Notes under the pieces: model-generated
What the model was told of the DNA's origin: nothing
The model's database searches: none
What the model saw: the letters and a program-made list of their open reading frames with translations, nothing else
Shown: positions 46,916 through 59,524 of the stretch, in pieces
Numbering within the stretch: the first letter of the stretch is position 1
Layout: each line of letters starts with the position of its first letter
Source: Ulota crispa
Lineage: Eukaryota > Streptophyta > Bryopsida > Orthotrichales > Orthotrichaceae
NCBI GenBank assembly: GCA_963920765.1
Contig: OY987244.1
Span: forward strand, 32,495,678 to 32,559,677
Direction of reading: 5' to 3'
DNA: 64,000 nucleotides
Made by a program: the position numbers and the translations under genes

Positions 46916-47256
46916 AAGACCACAAATCAGCAGAATGTCTGTATGAATGAGTCGTATAACCGTGTCAAGGTGTTCAAAACAGAATTATGAACCTGACAAA
47001 GTTCGAACTAGTCTGAACTAGTCTCAGCTAGATTCTTATTGAAGCAAAGAAATCGCAAAACATGCTTGAGCCCCCGCTTGAGCCAGCATATCGAATGGAC
47101 TTCAGAGAAGCTGAAAAATCGGAGTGAGTGAGAGTGATAGAGACTTCAGATCCGACACTTCGACAGACACCGAAGGCTCAGATAAAAAAGCACCTACATG
47201 TCCAGCAAAAAGCTCCGGGCAAGCATGATCAGCCAGAGTTGGTTCCTTGCCTCTAA

Positions 47257-47649
47257 GGTGGTCACTCTAAAACCGTCACTTTAAGGGCTGTTCTGAATTT
47301 TCATAGGCTTTTCAGGACATGAAGATTTTCTGTCCTTTTTTCCATCAAAAAGAAATGGATGCTAAATGTAACCCAGTTTTTTTCATATTTTTTAAGGCAT
47401 TATTGAATTATTGATGAATTTTTAAAGTTTTTTGTAATAGACACCTATCTGTGACCATAAGTCTTCCATAAAGCATCCCTACAACTTGTAAAGAGATCAA
47501 GTAAATAGAGGAGTATGATTGGTTCTTGCAGTAAAATTCACCTTTTTTTTTTAAGACTAAGAGGGGTCCATTCAAAAACCACCTCATATCCATTCTTGAA
47601 CTACCTATGGAGCGCTTTAAATTTAAGTGACGGTTTTAGAGCGACTTCC
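47257..47649. mobile_element. TTAA-type foldback element, family H
   Basis: Left end GGTGGTCACTCTAAAACCGT and right end GACGGTTTTAGAGCGACTTC plus C are inverse. The flanks are CTAA (47253-47256) and TTAA (47650-47653). 393 bp. It abuts, and seems to interrupt, the proposed N-terminal piece of the RLK pseudogene. Confidence 0.75.
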
Positions 47650-48000
47650 TTAACGAGAAGCCAGCCAGGCAGTGTTACTCGACTCGTTCAAGCCAAAGTA
47701 GTGCCGCACCTCGGCAACCTTTGCAACCATGGTTGCCACGAGAAAGCTGACTCTCTGATCGTCAACGTCGAGTGCCAAACTCCGCTCCTCCGACTGCCCG
47801 CACTTGTGTACTGGCGAACTGGAATGTGCAGCAATTGCAGCAGCATCCGTGCTACGGAAAATGGTACTGCAGGGAGCCAGGGACGGGCTAAAAGCGGAGG
47901 TGGTGAACTTAGCTATCCCCGAAATACCTGCATTCTCACTTTCCCGGTCTCCCGCCTACCGATGCGGTGCCATTGCTACCGAATGTACCGATCAGCTGGG
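47650..48000 (-). pseudogene. Proposed ectodomain piece of the RLK pseudogene
   Basis: A minus-strand frame without a stop for about 110 codons ends at the TAA formed by the H-element target site. It includes GISGIAKFTTSAFSPSLAP, LALDVDDQRVSFLVATM and VAKVAEVRHYFGLNESSNTA then WLASR. The last part resembles the ....AL..V...F.L...W.GDPC segment between malectin-like and LRR regions. Beyond the H element, a SCLPGAFCWTC-like reading (47170-47240) may continue it. Base composition is clearly more GC-rich than the flanks. Assignment is tentative. Confidence 0.4.
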
Positions 48001-48019
48001 TCCTTTCTTTCTTGGGTTG

Positions 48020-48325
48020 TACACTGAATATTGCATTTAGGTTGCCTTGACAATTAGGTTGCCTTACCACGGTAAGTTACCTTATGACTCATCACTTCGT
48101 CACTTTGAGGTGCATGCAACTCTCTAAACACTTGAATTTCACATGGTTTATGACTTGAAAGTTGTTAGTTTGTCTTATTGCAGCTTCATTGTTGTTGACA
48201 AGCCCTTGAAAAACTAATTATTGCAATAATTTTTTATGAAAATTACTGTAACAACAGTAAGTATTTATATAGTACAGTATGTCGAGAAATTAGTGCGGGG
48301 CAACCTAAATGCAATATTCAGTGTA
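48020..48325. mobile_element. MITE family E copy 2
   Basis: Starts TACACTGAATATTGCATTTA and ends AAATGCAATATTCAGTGTA, perfect inverted ends. Collinear with 40920-41213. 306 bp. Confidence 0.82.
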
Positions 48326-48474
48326 GAAGTTGATAACTTTATTGGAACTTGTTAGCGCATTCAAAGCAGCAACGTTACTTGGGGTGATAGGGATTGGGGT
48401 TGTGGGGTAGGGTTGATGTTTGGTATTTCCGTTGGAAAGTGGAACTGTGGAAGCACCCATACTCGATAACTTAA

Positions 48475-49119
48475 CCCCTCACCGCCCAAGGGGCCAAAAT
48501 TGGGCCCCACTTAATTTTATCCCCAAATGCTCAATCTTTTTTCAAGATTTTTTTTAGTGGTTATTTTTTTATTTAAATTCTTATTGAAGTCTAGTTTCAG
48601 CATGAGGAGCCTGATTTTGAAATTTAATTAACATGATTTGTCTATTCAAGATTTTGTGTAAGGGTGTCCATTGCAAATTTTCACTTTCTAGTGTTGAAGG
48701 CTCTTGGAAATGAGCCTCAAGTACACTAAAACTTGGAGAAAAAATCACATTAAAAATTCAATTTAAAAAATTGTAGAATAGATTTTGAGAAGCCGTAAAT
48801 TGATTGGGGTTATGCATGTTATACTTTACATACTCATGTTTTGTTTGTACCCTCAATTTTAGGTTTGAGATGCAAAAATAGGATTGAAAGACTTCAATCA
48901 CTTTCACAATTTTAACACCCTCATGATCAAACATTATAATCTTTCAATCCATAAATGACATTGTTGTAATTTCTTTTCCTATGTGATCTATAACATGTTT
49001 ACTTTGAATTTGTACGGTTGCACTTCACAGAAATTTGATAAGATTGATCAAAATGTCGGCATTTTGTTCACTTTCAAGCAAATTTTGAGACACTCAGAAG
49101 TACCGTGGGCGGTGAGGGG
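48475..49119. mobile_element. TTAA-flanked element, subfamily A2
   Basis: Starts CCCCTCACCGCCCAAGG after TTAA (48471-48474) and ends GTGGGCGGTGAGGGG before TTAA (49120-49123). The interior is homologous, in inverse orientation, to 15481-16122. It shares its right TTAA with the next element. Confidence 0.85.
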
Positions 49120-49123
49120 TTAA

Positions 49124-50147
49124 CTTGTAAAGGACCATTGTCCCTTTGGGGACAAATGGGATTTTGGATATGTACCTTTGCATAAGCTACTTTGTGTGAT
49201 TTTTTGGAATTTATATTGAAGGTGGGAATTCAAAGATCTATATGGATATCTAATTTTTCTTTATTCTAACATTTGACAAAGAAGTTATGCAAGAATTTAT
49301 CAAAACTAGGGGAGGAGGGGCAATTTGGGTAGCCCAAAAGCTTCTTTAACCCTTAAACGCTAATGGGGACAAAAATTGTCTCCTTCAAATACACTAGGCC
49401 AGTGTATTCACAGCGATAGGCCATTAGGCCCCAGCGCTTAAGGATTAAAATTTGCATTTAAAAAAAATAAAACTTTGAAATTGGTTCCTTAGATTTTTTT
49501 TATACTTGGTAAGCTTTGAATCATTTAGTTTCAATCAATGAGATGAAAGCTATGAGGAATTTTGTTTGTGGGCAATTATGGACTCTCTACTCTGAAATAA
49601 ACTTTGAAGTCCTTTATTTTACTCAATTTTCCATGTTTTGGAAAAAAAAACTAAACTAAAGGAAGTAGATTGCTTATCACAACATTACCACTACTAGGAT
49701 TTTCATTTTTCATTTCAATAATGAAATTCCAAACAATTTAGTGTTTTGACTCATTCTCTACTTCTTTTTACTAACTCTTTTTTTCCCATGTATTTTATAG
49801 TTCCAATTGATTTGAAATTTTTGCCACATATACCTAACTTGATCTCCTACATGGAAAAATAAAAGCACAGCTTTGGGTAGAGCAACTTTTTCATGTAAGA
49901 GTGGTCAAAGGCTTTTGAAATTTAATGGCAGTAAGGAAAAAAACCTTTTCCCTTCACTTCAAATGTAAGTATCTCCCTCCTCTCCATCTAAAATGACCTG
50001 ATTTTTTCCTATAAGTACCTCTTCTAGTCTAAGGCAAGATCCTACGGTTGAATTTCCAAAAGAAAAAAAATCTACCTTCTTACTCATCCTCCAGAAGTGG
50101 CAATTTTCAATGATTTTGGCAAAAAATAAGGCTTGGTTCTTTGGGGG
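49124..50147. mobile_element. TTAA-flanked element, family A, with nested insert
   Basis: Starts CTTGTAAAGGACCATTGTCC after the shared TTAA (49120-49123) and ends CTTGGTTCTTTGGGGG before TTAA (50148-50151). Collinear with 16318, 35480 and 62326 apart from the 95-bp insert at 49350-49444. Confidence 0.85.
49350..49444. mobile_element. 95-bp TTAA-flanked mini-element nested in family A
   Basis: Starts CCCTTAAACGCTAATGGGG and ends CCCCAGCGCTTAAGGA, with TTAA at 49346-49349 and 49445-49448. One of the smallest self-contained TTAA units in the window. Confidence 0.75.
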
Positions 50148-50151
50148 TTAA

Positions 50152-52548
50152 GTGATTCTGCAGTAAACTACAAAGAGTTTAAGGCAACAAATAGTCCCCA
50201 TGTAGGAAGATAAGTAGTATTGAGATTGATAATATTTGTGATATTATTTGCAAAACTAAAATTAATGTGAATTTTGGGAGTCCAGAAGTGCTCTCAACCC
50301 ATTGACAACCTCTAGACTCATGCAATTTTGATAATAGCCAAACTATTTTTTGCTCATTACTACCTACTTCACTTTGGGACACATGGTATGACCTAAGTGG
50401 TCCCAACCTTGAAAAGGACAAAAGAACGCATTCCAAAGCACCTATCCATGCTATTATCGGAAATAGCACACCTTGTTGGTTGGAAATGAGGCATTGTTGG
50501 CTATAGGTGCTTCCATCATAGAGCAACACGCACCCAACAATACAAGAAAGTAAGGAAAATTTGGAGAGAATTGGATTGAATCAAAATCTTTTATGTGTTC
50601 ATCCATAAAATCTACTAATATTAATGGATTTCATCCAATTTTTGATAAACTTGGTGCTAACTTGGAGAAGGATTTGACAACTTCATCCATTATTTCACTC
50701 AATATTTTTAGTGTTATGGTTGCCAATCAGAAATGGAGGTAAGATTTAGGCAAACCTTTGCCAAGAAGATTTTCCGTGCTACCGGGGTAGGCAACATTTT
50801 TTTTTTGAGATTTTTTTTTAATTAGTCACTGCACAACACGCACCCGAGAGTGCAAGCAGTTCTGGAAAAAAACAATAGATGGGTAAAATCATCCTTGTGT
50901 GCACATCCATCCATAACCTCTACTAAAATTAGTAACTTCCATCCAAAATTTGGCAAAAGTGGTTTTTGGTTGAAACTTGAAAGAAATTTGGCAATTTTAC
51001 CCATTTTTCACCTAATTTTTATTAGTGTGGAGGGAGCCAGTGACAAAATGAGGTATGATTCTGACTAAAATTCGCCAATAAAAAATTCACTGGGGGTAGC
51101 CCCCTTGCTTTTGTCCTCCCAGCTCTATCCATAGCAGTTGTGTTGGTACAGATTGTAAATGAGGCCCAAGCCCCGGTCACACCAACATATACAGCCGTTT
51201 GGTACAAACAGGGCTAGTCTTCATCTTTCCCAAACCCCTTCCTTTCATTTGAACAGAAAAAATCAGAATTTGAACTTAAACTTAGAACGGTTGGCCAAAG
51301 CTGGAAATTGGGAATTTAGTATGGATTTAGAGTTCCTCAATTAGTCCTCCTAGACTGGATTGAGTAAAAATGAACAATAAAATAGAGGTGTTTTTTCCTG
51401 TTTTTCTGGTTAAAAAATAAGATGGAGCTTTCTCACCTTGGAATCCGCATACAGGGAATTTGGGGAAAGCTGGAAGCAGATCCTGTTTTTATTAATAATC
51501 TCACTTTTGGATTGCTTCTAGTGTGCAACGTGAATACTTTGTAGTTTGACACCAGCATCTCAATGAAAGTTTTAGCAATGCTAAGGTACGAGGCTCATAA
51601 ACTGTGCACGCACTTTGAACCGCCTATGTAGGGTTGTCAAAGTCAGTGCACAAAGTTTCTTAAATGGGTCACATATTCTATGTTCAAAAATTGTACTTGT
51701 GCATGCACAATTTTAGGAACTGAAAAGAGTGACATGAGTCATTGTTGAGTATGCTTATTGATCATAATTGTGTTGAGATTTATCTTTTAGTGAAATGTAG
51801 ATATATGTCATATTAAATTAAACAAAAATATGTTTTCAATCATAATTTGAGTAATAGAATATGGAATGGGTGCTTGCATGCTTTAAAGGACTTAGTTGAA
51901 CATTCTTGGTTTTGTGGTGGTTTATTTTTGTACTGATGTGCTCCATTTACAAGTCACTTTTGAACCATGAATGCTACAACCTATGATCAAGAATAGCTAC
52001 CTATACACCTCTTACTTTGATAAATTATAGTTAATTGATGACAACTCAAAAAATATTAATTTAAGTGACCATAAAACCACTTCTTCTTTGACTTTCTACC
52101 AAAAACATTCCCAGATTGCTAAGCTGACTTGAAGTTTCTATAGATGTCATCTTTCCTTAGATGGTCGGTCCATGAGCCTCCTACCTTACATACATGCAAT
52201 ATTTCTATTTTCAGCAGTTTTTCTTTCAAACACAACTCAATTTTTTTTTGCCGAAATCTTAGAGTTGACGAAATTTTTGAATTGCTCTGTTCTTAACATA
52301 TATCAACATTGTAAATGAAAACACATGCTTTTCAATGAACAGTATTTTATCCGTATTGTAAATATTTCATCCAAATTCGGATTCATAGCAGTGAGTAGCA
52401 TCATTAGGTCATTGAACAGTTTTTTTTAAATAAATGATATAAAATTCATCCCTACAGATACATTATCATGTTATCAAGCCTGTCCAGTGTTGTCGTTGGT
52501 AAAGAATAGTGTTAATAAATTACCGTACATGATGCAAGTGGGACAGAG
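50152..52548. other. AT-rich stretch without a recognised gene
   Basis: The longest frame (50179-50529, minus, 116 codons) has no recognisable motif. No terminal repeats were noticed. Confidence 0.45.
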
Positions 52549-52552
52549 CTAA

Positions 52553-52934
52553 GGTAGAAATACCATAAACGGTTAAAATAAGCCACTTTAGCCTGTAAGA
52601 TATGAGGAATTTCTTGAGAAATTAAGCTCAATATGTGGAGAAACAAGGATAACAAAGAGTGCAAAAAAAAATATTACTCAAGAATGAATATTTTATGCAA
52701 TATAAATGTGGGTTTAGGGTTTGAACCGATTATGATTTCATAGGTGCACTTTAAACGGTTACCTCTAGAACTTTGTTCTGAAACAAGTTTGAACCAATCA
52801 AATGCGAAAAAATAGCATCTTCTTGAAATCTTTTTCAAAACCAACTCTTGTTGGTTTTAGTTGGTTTTAGTGTTGGTTTTAGAACAGTCTACGCTGCCAT
52901 TATCGGGGGAGTAACCGTTTATGGTATTTCTACC
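52553..52934. mobile_element. TTAA-type MITE, family G
   Basis: Ends GGTAGAAATACCATAAACGG and CCGTTTATGGTATTTCTACC are perfect inverse copies. The flanks are CTAA (52549-52552) and TTAA (52935-52938). 382 bp, ending about 250 bp from the stop of the 53.2-57.0 kb gene. Confidence 0.85.
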
Positions 52935-53181
52935 TTAAAAAGGGACGCCACTCACCACAATCGTCCAAGATGGGAATTGCCGTTCCTGCCTTCCGCTGGC
53001 CCAGGACCAGAAGGCCCAGAACAATGAGCGATAGAAGCTTGCTGCAGGGGTCGACCAATTATGCTGATGCTAGCTGGAAGATCACCACTACTTAGGTTTA
53101 ACAACCACCACCACGGTTAGCAATATACTGTTAAGAAGATGATGTGCACCTGTGAACTAAACCATCATTTTTGCGATGAAT

Positions 53182-56100
53182 TCACTTGAACTGATTTAAA
53201 TCTGAGAGCCAACCCAAACCTGGATTGCTCTTACGAATCGTTTGCATACTCGTTACGTGATGTCTCCCAAGCATTGATCCCGAAAAAGTTACTTCTTCGT
53301 CGTCGCTGCCTCTAGAATGTGTATCCTCGGAACCATTACGTGATAACCCTGAGATGGAAAAGGCACCAAGTACACTACCGACGACATTCAGTACGTTGTG
53401 TTTGTTTAACCTACTATTCGGCTGCCTAGGGTTCTCAAGTTCACCTATATTAATGGCCTCTTTGGACGTACTCGGTTCACCGACTGGTGAACTTGTATTA
53501 TTGACGGTCCTTGCACTTTCTAATTCTGATTCCAGATGAGATACGGGCATGTCCGGATCCCCTAAGCATACGGAATCAAGATAGTTTCGGTCGCTCTCAT
53601 CTTCGTCAATGTCTCCGGCCAAGCTCGTGGCAGCTTCTGCACAATCAATGCCACAAAACCATAACAATGAACAAGTAGGAACCAGAACGAGCAGTGCAAC
53701 CTCAGGTCGTGAAATGGAATTTTAATGATACGACGGCAATATCACAGCTCACACGACAAAGACAGATCGAGAGCCAGAAAGACTTGCTTCAAAGCAGAAT
53801 CGAGAGTAGGAGAGTAATGAATCTAGATAACAGCTAGATATGAATAAGTGAAGTTGACTTGGATCTTACCGCTAGAGGACTGTCCATGGCCGCAATTATT
53901 TGATGAGCTTTCACTCAACACAAGGCTCCTACTTGACGATTGGCAGAAAGAGTCAACCTGCGGAAACGAAGCTGTTGTTCCCCATCAAAATAAAACTGGA
54001 ACTCTCACACCCTTAGACTATCATCATAAAGATCTAAACAACAATGCACAGTTGGCATATCAAATTTCGGAGAGAAAATAATATAAACAGTAAGTGCTAA
54101 AGAAAAATAAATAAGCACTACAGTAATAAAAAGAAGACAATAAAAATCGGGTTAGTGTTTTGTTTCTCGTTACAAGACGAATAAAGTTCGCTGTACCTCT
54201 GGATTTCTGGATGCTTCACTCCTGGAAGTTGGTGAGACATCTTCTAAGAGCAAACTTGGACTTCCTCCCAAAAGAAGTGGATCCTCCGTTCCCCTGTATA
54301 TCCTATATCTGTTTTCTCTGTCAACCTGCCGCTGGAAAGCCATGCCTGCTGCAAAAAATACAGCTACCAAGACGTCTGGTCTGGTCGACATGTTCCTTGC
54401 AGATTGGCCTGATTGCAACAAGGGAAAATTTCTCAAGCTCAGAAACGACAGTAATATAAATAAAATGCTAGCAATTCTTCAAGGATTAGATTCTGTAAAC
54501 GTAAAATGTGAAACTAGACATAAACTCGACGCGTTTAAGTCTAGTAATTATCGGTCTTCAGTATTCAACAACGTCCCAGGCCACTATCATGCAATGAATC
54601 ACATAACGAACACACCAGCTGCATATTTCTCCTAACTTTGAGCTGCTACATATCTGTGCAACTTCGAGTTTAGTTCAGTAAGCTCACCTTCCATCTCCTT
54701 CAGCATTTCAATCTGTTCAGCGAAAAAAAGAAAGTGTTAGAAGCTAAAAATAAATGCCATCAGGTCAAGAGTAGAGGGTGATGAGAAAAGCAATATGCTC
54801 TCAAGGAAGAGAAATATTATCAGCAAGACTCAATATAAACCAATCTCTCTCACCTCTCTATCGATTTTATCAAGGCATGCATTTGTTGGCGAAACCTGCA
54901 GTTATACAGGACCAAAAACCAGTTTCAGTAATCAATGGAAATGCCTCGAGAAGTCAATGTTGTGATGGACATGAAATCTAATAATACTCACTTTGATGAA
55001 TTCAAATAATTAGCAGAATGAACCACATCTATTAACGTCTGCATCACCTAAGTATCAGGCAAGTCCAACATTGAAATCGTTTCATCCACCCTCCTTAACT
55101 GCCAGTTCCTACAACCTGAACATATTTGAGAATCCATGGCGTACGGTAACTCATAACTGTAGATGAAGACTTACCTGTTCGAGAACGCTATCGAGTAGAA
55201 TTGATGGAGCTTCATGGCTTCTTTCAGTATCCACCGGATCTGGTGGGTACCAAAGATTATCTAAGGAAGGCCTCAAATTACTGCAACACAATCCGGAATG
55301 CATTCAGAGCCAGATAAACTTCATTCTAGTTCAATAATGAAATTCTGAATCTCAGGCGAAACACTTTTGACAAACAAAAGTACTTCAAAAAGCACTAAAG
55401 AAGCATTCAAAACCCGTACCTGAACATTCACTGCGTATACGAGTATCCTTAGATTTAACTGAAACGGGTCCGTAGGTTTAGAATATCATTTTTTTGCAGA
55501 AGAAGAGCTTGTTAGATTACCTTGGATCTTCAAAGTGCAGGAATTCTTGGTTTGAGTCAGCATGATCCAAAAACGCAGTCTTCTTAGTTGAAGAACATAA
55601 AACTGACATCTGAAACGACCAGAAAATATACCAGTTATCAAATACAGAATCATGCATCCAAGTCGTGACTTACAGTACATTCTCCATAAAGATAATCAAG
55701 TGTCAAAATTTCCCAATCTACTATGTAATTTAATAACCAATCTCGAGAACCTGAATTTCTGGTTAATGCTACAAGAGACTTATAACAAAGAACAGATGGA
55801 TTTCAACGGGACCACTTTCTCTTTAAGAACTCTTACCTCCAACTTAGCCGTCCTTTGAACATGGGATGGTCCACTTGAAAACAAGGGGTATTCAAGGTAA
55901 ATTTCAGCATCGACGTCCTCACAGAACTGAAGAACCATAAACATGCATATGGTGATAGCAATTAGCAAAGGAACGATAATCTGAATGATAGGCTACTGTA
56001 ACTTCACAAATAAGTTTTCCAATATTTCTTGCACACTAAATAAAATTATTGTGATATCAATCACCTTTGGTGTGACCTTCTAAATTAACTCTACGCACAA

Positions 56101-57016
56101 CAGCAATCGGGCTTAAGGTTTATTATGTAATCAAACACACGTGGCTTCATAAGTAAAACTTCCTTTCAAAAATTATCACTTATTAGACAAATAAGCTAGA
56201 AGGATTCACCTCCCTAAGATCCACAGTAATATGACCAGACAAACCAACACTCCAGTTCTGCGCAAGAAGTGAAAAACTATTAGCATTTGGATGATACTCT
56301 GATAAGGGTCGCCTACAAAAAGCAGAAAAAGTGGATAGCTCATCAAGAAAAGAGTCTGGATTATTCAAAAAGGTACCTGGTCTAAAGCAGCCCGATACAA
56401 TCATCACCACCCCATTCACAAGACAGATACAAAGTCAATAACGTTGATTATCAAAAACCAGTAATTTACAACGTATTGAGCAAAAGACAATATGTGCAAC
56501 AAATAATTCACATAACTTCTCACAATTTCCGATGTTCACAAACGTGGCATGCTTATCCATCTAGGTTTACTTAACTGACTCTACTTTCAATCGTTCCTGA
56601 GCACCCACCCACTCCAACCAAGCTCCAATAGCGTGAAATGGATACAATATCATCACTTATCTATGTTACAAAATTCACGGTCACCGATAAAACATCTCAA
56701 GATAGAGATTGAACACACCTATATATACATGAAGCTTATCTGATGTACCATACGCGATCTGGCACGAGAGTTGATGATTGATAACACATTCATCGGCAAT
56801 TACTTCAAATTCTCCAATATTCTGCTGTTCAGTTCCGTGTAAGAGAGTGATTTTCAGACAGTACCTGTGACAATTATTGAAAGTGTTCTCTACAGAACCT
56901 TGGGATTCCCTACGGCTTGGGAGCCGTATTCCAGTGACAGTTAAAAACTTTATACAAAAGTCGTACAGGTGATCTTTATGTAGCAGAGATCTTTGTGAAC
57001 TTTTACTCATTGCCAT
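53182..57016 (-). CDS. Multi-exon gene, protein of unknown family (~503 aa)
   Basis: Predicted exons (minus strand, 5' to 3'): 57016-56719, 56376-56210, 55926-55837, 55609-55521, 55280-55175, 54895-54854, 54712-54688, 54348-54197, 53957-53870, 53636-53182. All junctions are GT-AG and phases agree throughout, giving 503 residues. The N-terminal two fifths look beta-rich (CLKITLLHGTEQQNIGEFEV, QIAYGTSDKLHVYIG, HITVDLREFCEDVDAEIYLE). A proline/acidic linker follows (LWYPPDPVDTERSHEAPS), then a short predicted coiled coil (LDKIDREIEMLKEMEG), then a Ser/Asp/Glu-rich tail ending LGWLSDLNQFK. No transmembrane segment or signal peptide is seen. I do not recognise the family. ATG 57016 is chosen because it keeps the frame; untranslated exons may lie upstream. 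An unused open segment (54992-55098) is noted separately. Confidence 0.62.
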
Positions 57017-59524
57017 TGTCACAGGTCATTGTCCTAATTGATATCAGTGCGAAAAGTCTCCAAGTCAATACTGCAACCGCTAGATGTAGTAGCAGAGCCT
57101 CCAAATCGCAGTCCTCAGCTGAATCAGAAATTGACTTCAAATATCTGCCATTTCAGAGTAAAGCTATCAAAAACACGAAAAATATGCAAACCATAGCAGA
57201 TGAGGGAAACAGTGAGAAATAGGCCATTTTTTTCCTGACGGATAAAATTTTAGACAACCTTTGCTACAACAATTCGGAAATTTTCTATCGTGTTTTAAAG
57301 TCCTATTTATCCAAGTTCAAATTTCCCACACAGAATTGCCTGCAAGTATGCAACGATTTTTTGAAATCAGATTAACACCCATGCTCTTCACCTCTAAGGA
57401 AGGTTAGCAAAGGTCCAAATAAAACCATCTGAATTCATCACCACCTTCACAATTCTACAAAATTCTTACGAATTTTTGATCCAGCACCATATTCCATGTT
57501 TGCAAATCAAAATCAAAACCAAAACCAAAAACATTACTTGCCAAGGGAAGCAACCAATGTAAAACTCTTGAAAACGTTGACGTAGGATCTCTATAAATTC
57601 GCCCCTAAGCTTGTCTGATACATAAACATTTCACACACCATATTCCTGTGATGTCATCAGACTATCACCAACTGTGATCTCAAAGCACAACAAAACTAGA
57701 GTGTCGGTAGCCAACGAAAACAATAGTAAATTAGCAACTAGCATTGTTTGAAATTGTAGTCAATATCAGATGCAAAAACGGACAGGATTTTGCTGGACTG
57801 ACCTATCGCAACGATCCAAAAGCTTAATACAGATCTTTTCTGCCACATGTAAACAGATCCAGCAAATCAACTCATTTAATTGCTAGAAGTCGACCACATA
57901 ATTCTCGTTTTTGGCAGGAGAGGAGCTCCAGAAAACAAGGTCTTCCTCCGCCCACACGCTGAAACGCATATATCGTCGCAACTTTGCTGCTTTGGAGAAG
58001 AAAAAATGCGAACACTAACTCCCTGCGCGAATTGTATTTCTAGACTTCGCTACACTACTACAGAGGTGCGGACAAGAGACAAGAAGCAAAGTCGAGGGTC
58101 AAATAAGTGAGTCATATCTGAACAGAAGAATTACAGATGAGCTTCTGAGATCGACGATGCAATTCGATTTAATGGAATGGTGCAAACTCTGTTCACACCA
58201 GATATCCTGGGGCAACGACTTCTATTGTGTCCATCTTGCGATACTGCGTCGCAATGGATGTTCATCGATGTAAATCCAGGACACACAGAGGATTGATAAC
58301 ATACAGGGTGACACTTCAAGAGAATTGTCATCTATTCACTTTATCTTTGATTCTGAATTCTTATCATTGTGAAGAAAAAAAGCCGCCCGAGAAAATCCCT
58401 TCAAAACTCTCGATTGCCTAAGAGTGACCCGTTACATATCCATCCCGGCATCCACATCATGACAGCCATAGCAGCAAAGCACTGCTGAGCACGACAGGTG
58501 GTCGAACGTGAATTCTTTTAATCTGCACCTTAAACATCAGGCCCATGGCTAGACTACTAGCAACAGGTCTCAACCTTCAATTCGCTGATCTTAGCACAGC
58601 ACATGAGAAAGTAAGCAGCACATCAAGCTGAACAAGGGTCGAATCTTTGAAATCCCGGCTCTTTCAGTGAAAGAACTCGAGACTCGAGCTTTAACGATAC
58701 AATCACAATATTTATAGAAAATCATTGATAACAGAAGTCCTTAGGATCGCGTAGATCGCGTGCTTAAAGCACAATCCACGACCTCTCATGGCATCTTTAC
58801 CGCAACAAAAGACAAAGTCTACCTATTACATCCACCACCTCAGGACTCGAGATGATTTAGCTCGATAAATAGTCTGAGGCAGACTTTCCTTACCTCAATT
58901 ACTAATTATAAACTCGCTAAGGCCAATTTCCTTCACGAAATCCTTAACAATTTTCACAATTTCAAGGATTCGAACACAACGACGAATTGGTGCAAGAACG
59001 CGTCCACGGCATAATTTCCTCACCTCAATTTCTAGTTACAAACTCGATGGAGCCAATCTCGCTCCACTAAAATCCTTAACAAAAAATTCTAAAATTCATA
59101 GACATTCCACAAAGATGGCGGCCGCAACGGACACGGCAAGAACGGCATCACCAAAAATTCCACGAAGAATGGTACGTACTCGAGGCGCAAGAAAGAAAAG
59201 AGCGCCTTCCTGAGCCAGCCGCATCGCCTGAATTGTGTGCTACGTTTGATTGAAGGCGTACCTGAACAGAAATTGAAGGCGAAGCGCTCTTCCGGCACGG
59301 CAACACGGCAACGGAATCCGTGCACACCTGGCACAAGGCGATCAATTGCAATTCCGGCAGAATTGCGCTCGCGAAAAGGTTATGCCACGGGAGGGAGAGG
59401 CGACCAGGCAAGCAAGAGCGAAGGAGGTTGTCATGGCAATGGAGGTCGGCAGAGGAGCCCGCTGGGCCGTGAGATCGTGACAACACCAATGCCGTGGGGC
59501 GTGCAAAACGGCGGGGATGGAAAA
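57017..59524. other. Upstream region of the 53-57 kb gene
   Basis: No coding exon was recognised. GC content rises at 59.1-59.85 kb, compatible with a promoter or first untranslated exon of the minus-strand gene. Overlapping ORFs on both strands there have no domain; one minus frame (59728-59342) begins with an arginine/serine-rich text like an organelle transit peptide (MALSSVRFASAPPRRRAVV), but nothing follows it. Confidence 0.35.

Larger units (their letters stand above)
39357..48000 (-). pseudogene. LRR-malectin-type receptor kinase pseudogene (whole locus)
   Basis: Pieces on the minus strand follow the order of an LRR receptor-like kinase: proposed ectodomain segment (47.65-48.0 kb), two LRR exons (46.4, 45.8), pre-transmembrane linker (44.6-44.75), juxtamembrane and phosphate loop (43.8-44.06), subdomains IV-V (42.8-42.93), VI-VIII with HRD and DFG (41.27-41.48), IX (about 40.1) and XI (39.36-39.51). 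In a working gene this is a plasma-membrane kinase sensing an extracellular ligand. Frameshifts in the phosphate-loop exon, loss of the invariant Lys and APE motif, stops and a MITE inside the last kinase piece show it is dead. Closest class from memory: LRR kinases with a malectin-like ectodomain, such as the At1g67720 group. Confidence 0.82.

Noticed and set aside
47515-48027. 170-codon plus-strand ORF
   Set aside because: It crosses the H element boundary; the minus strand gives a more protein-like reading that fits the RLK order.
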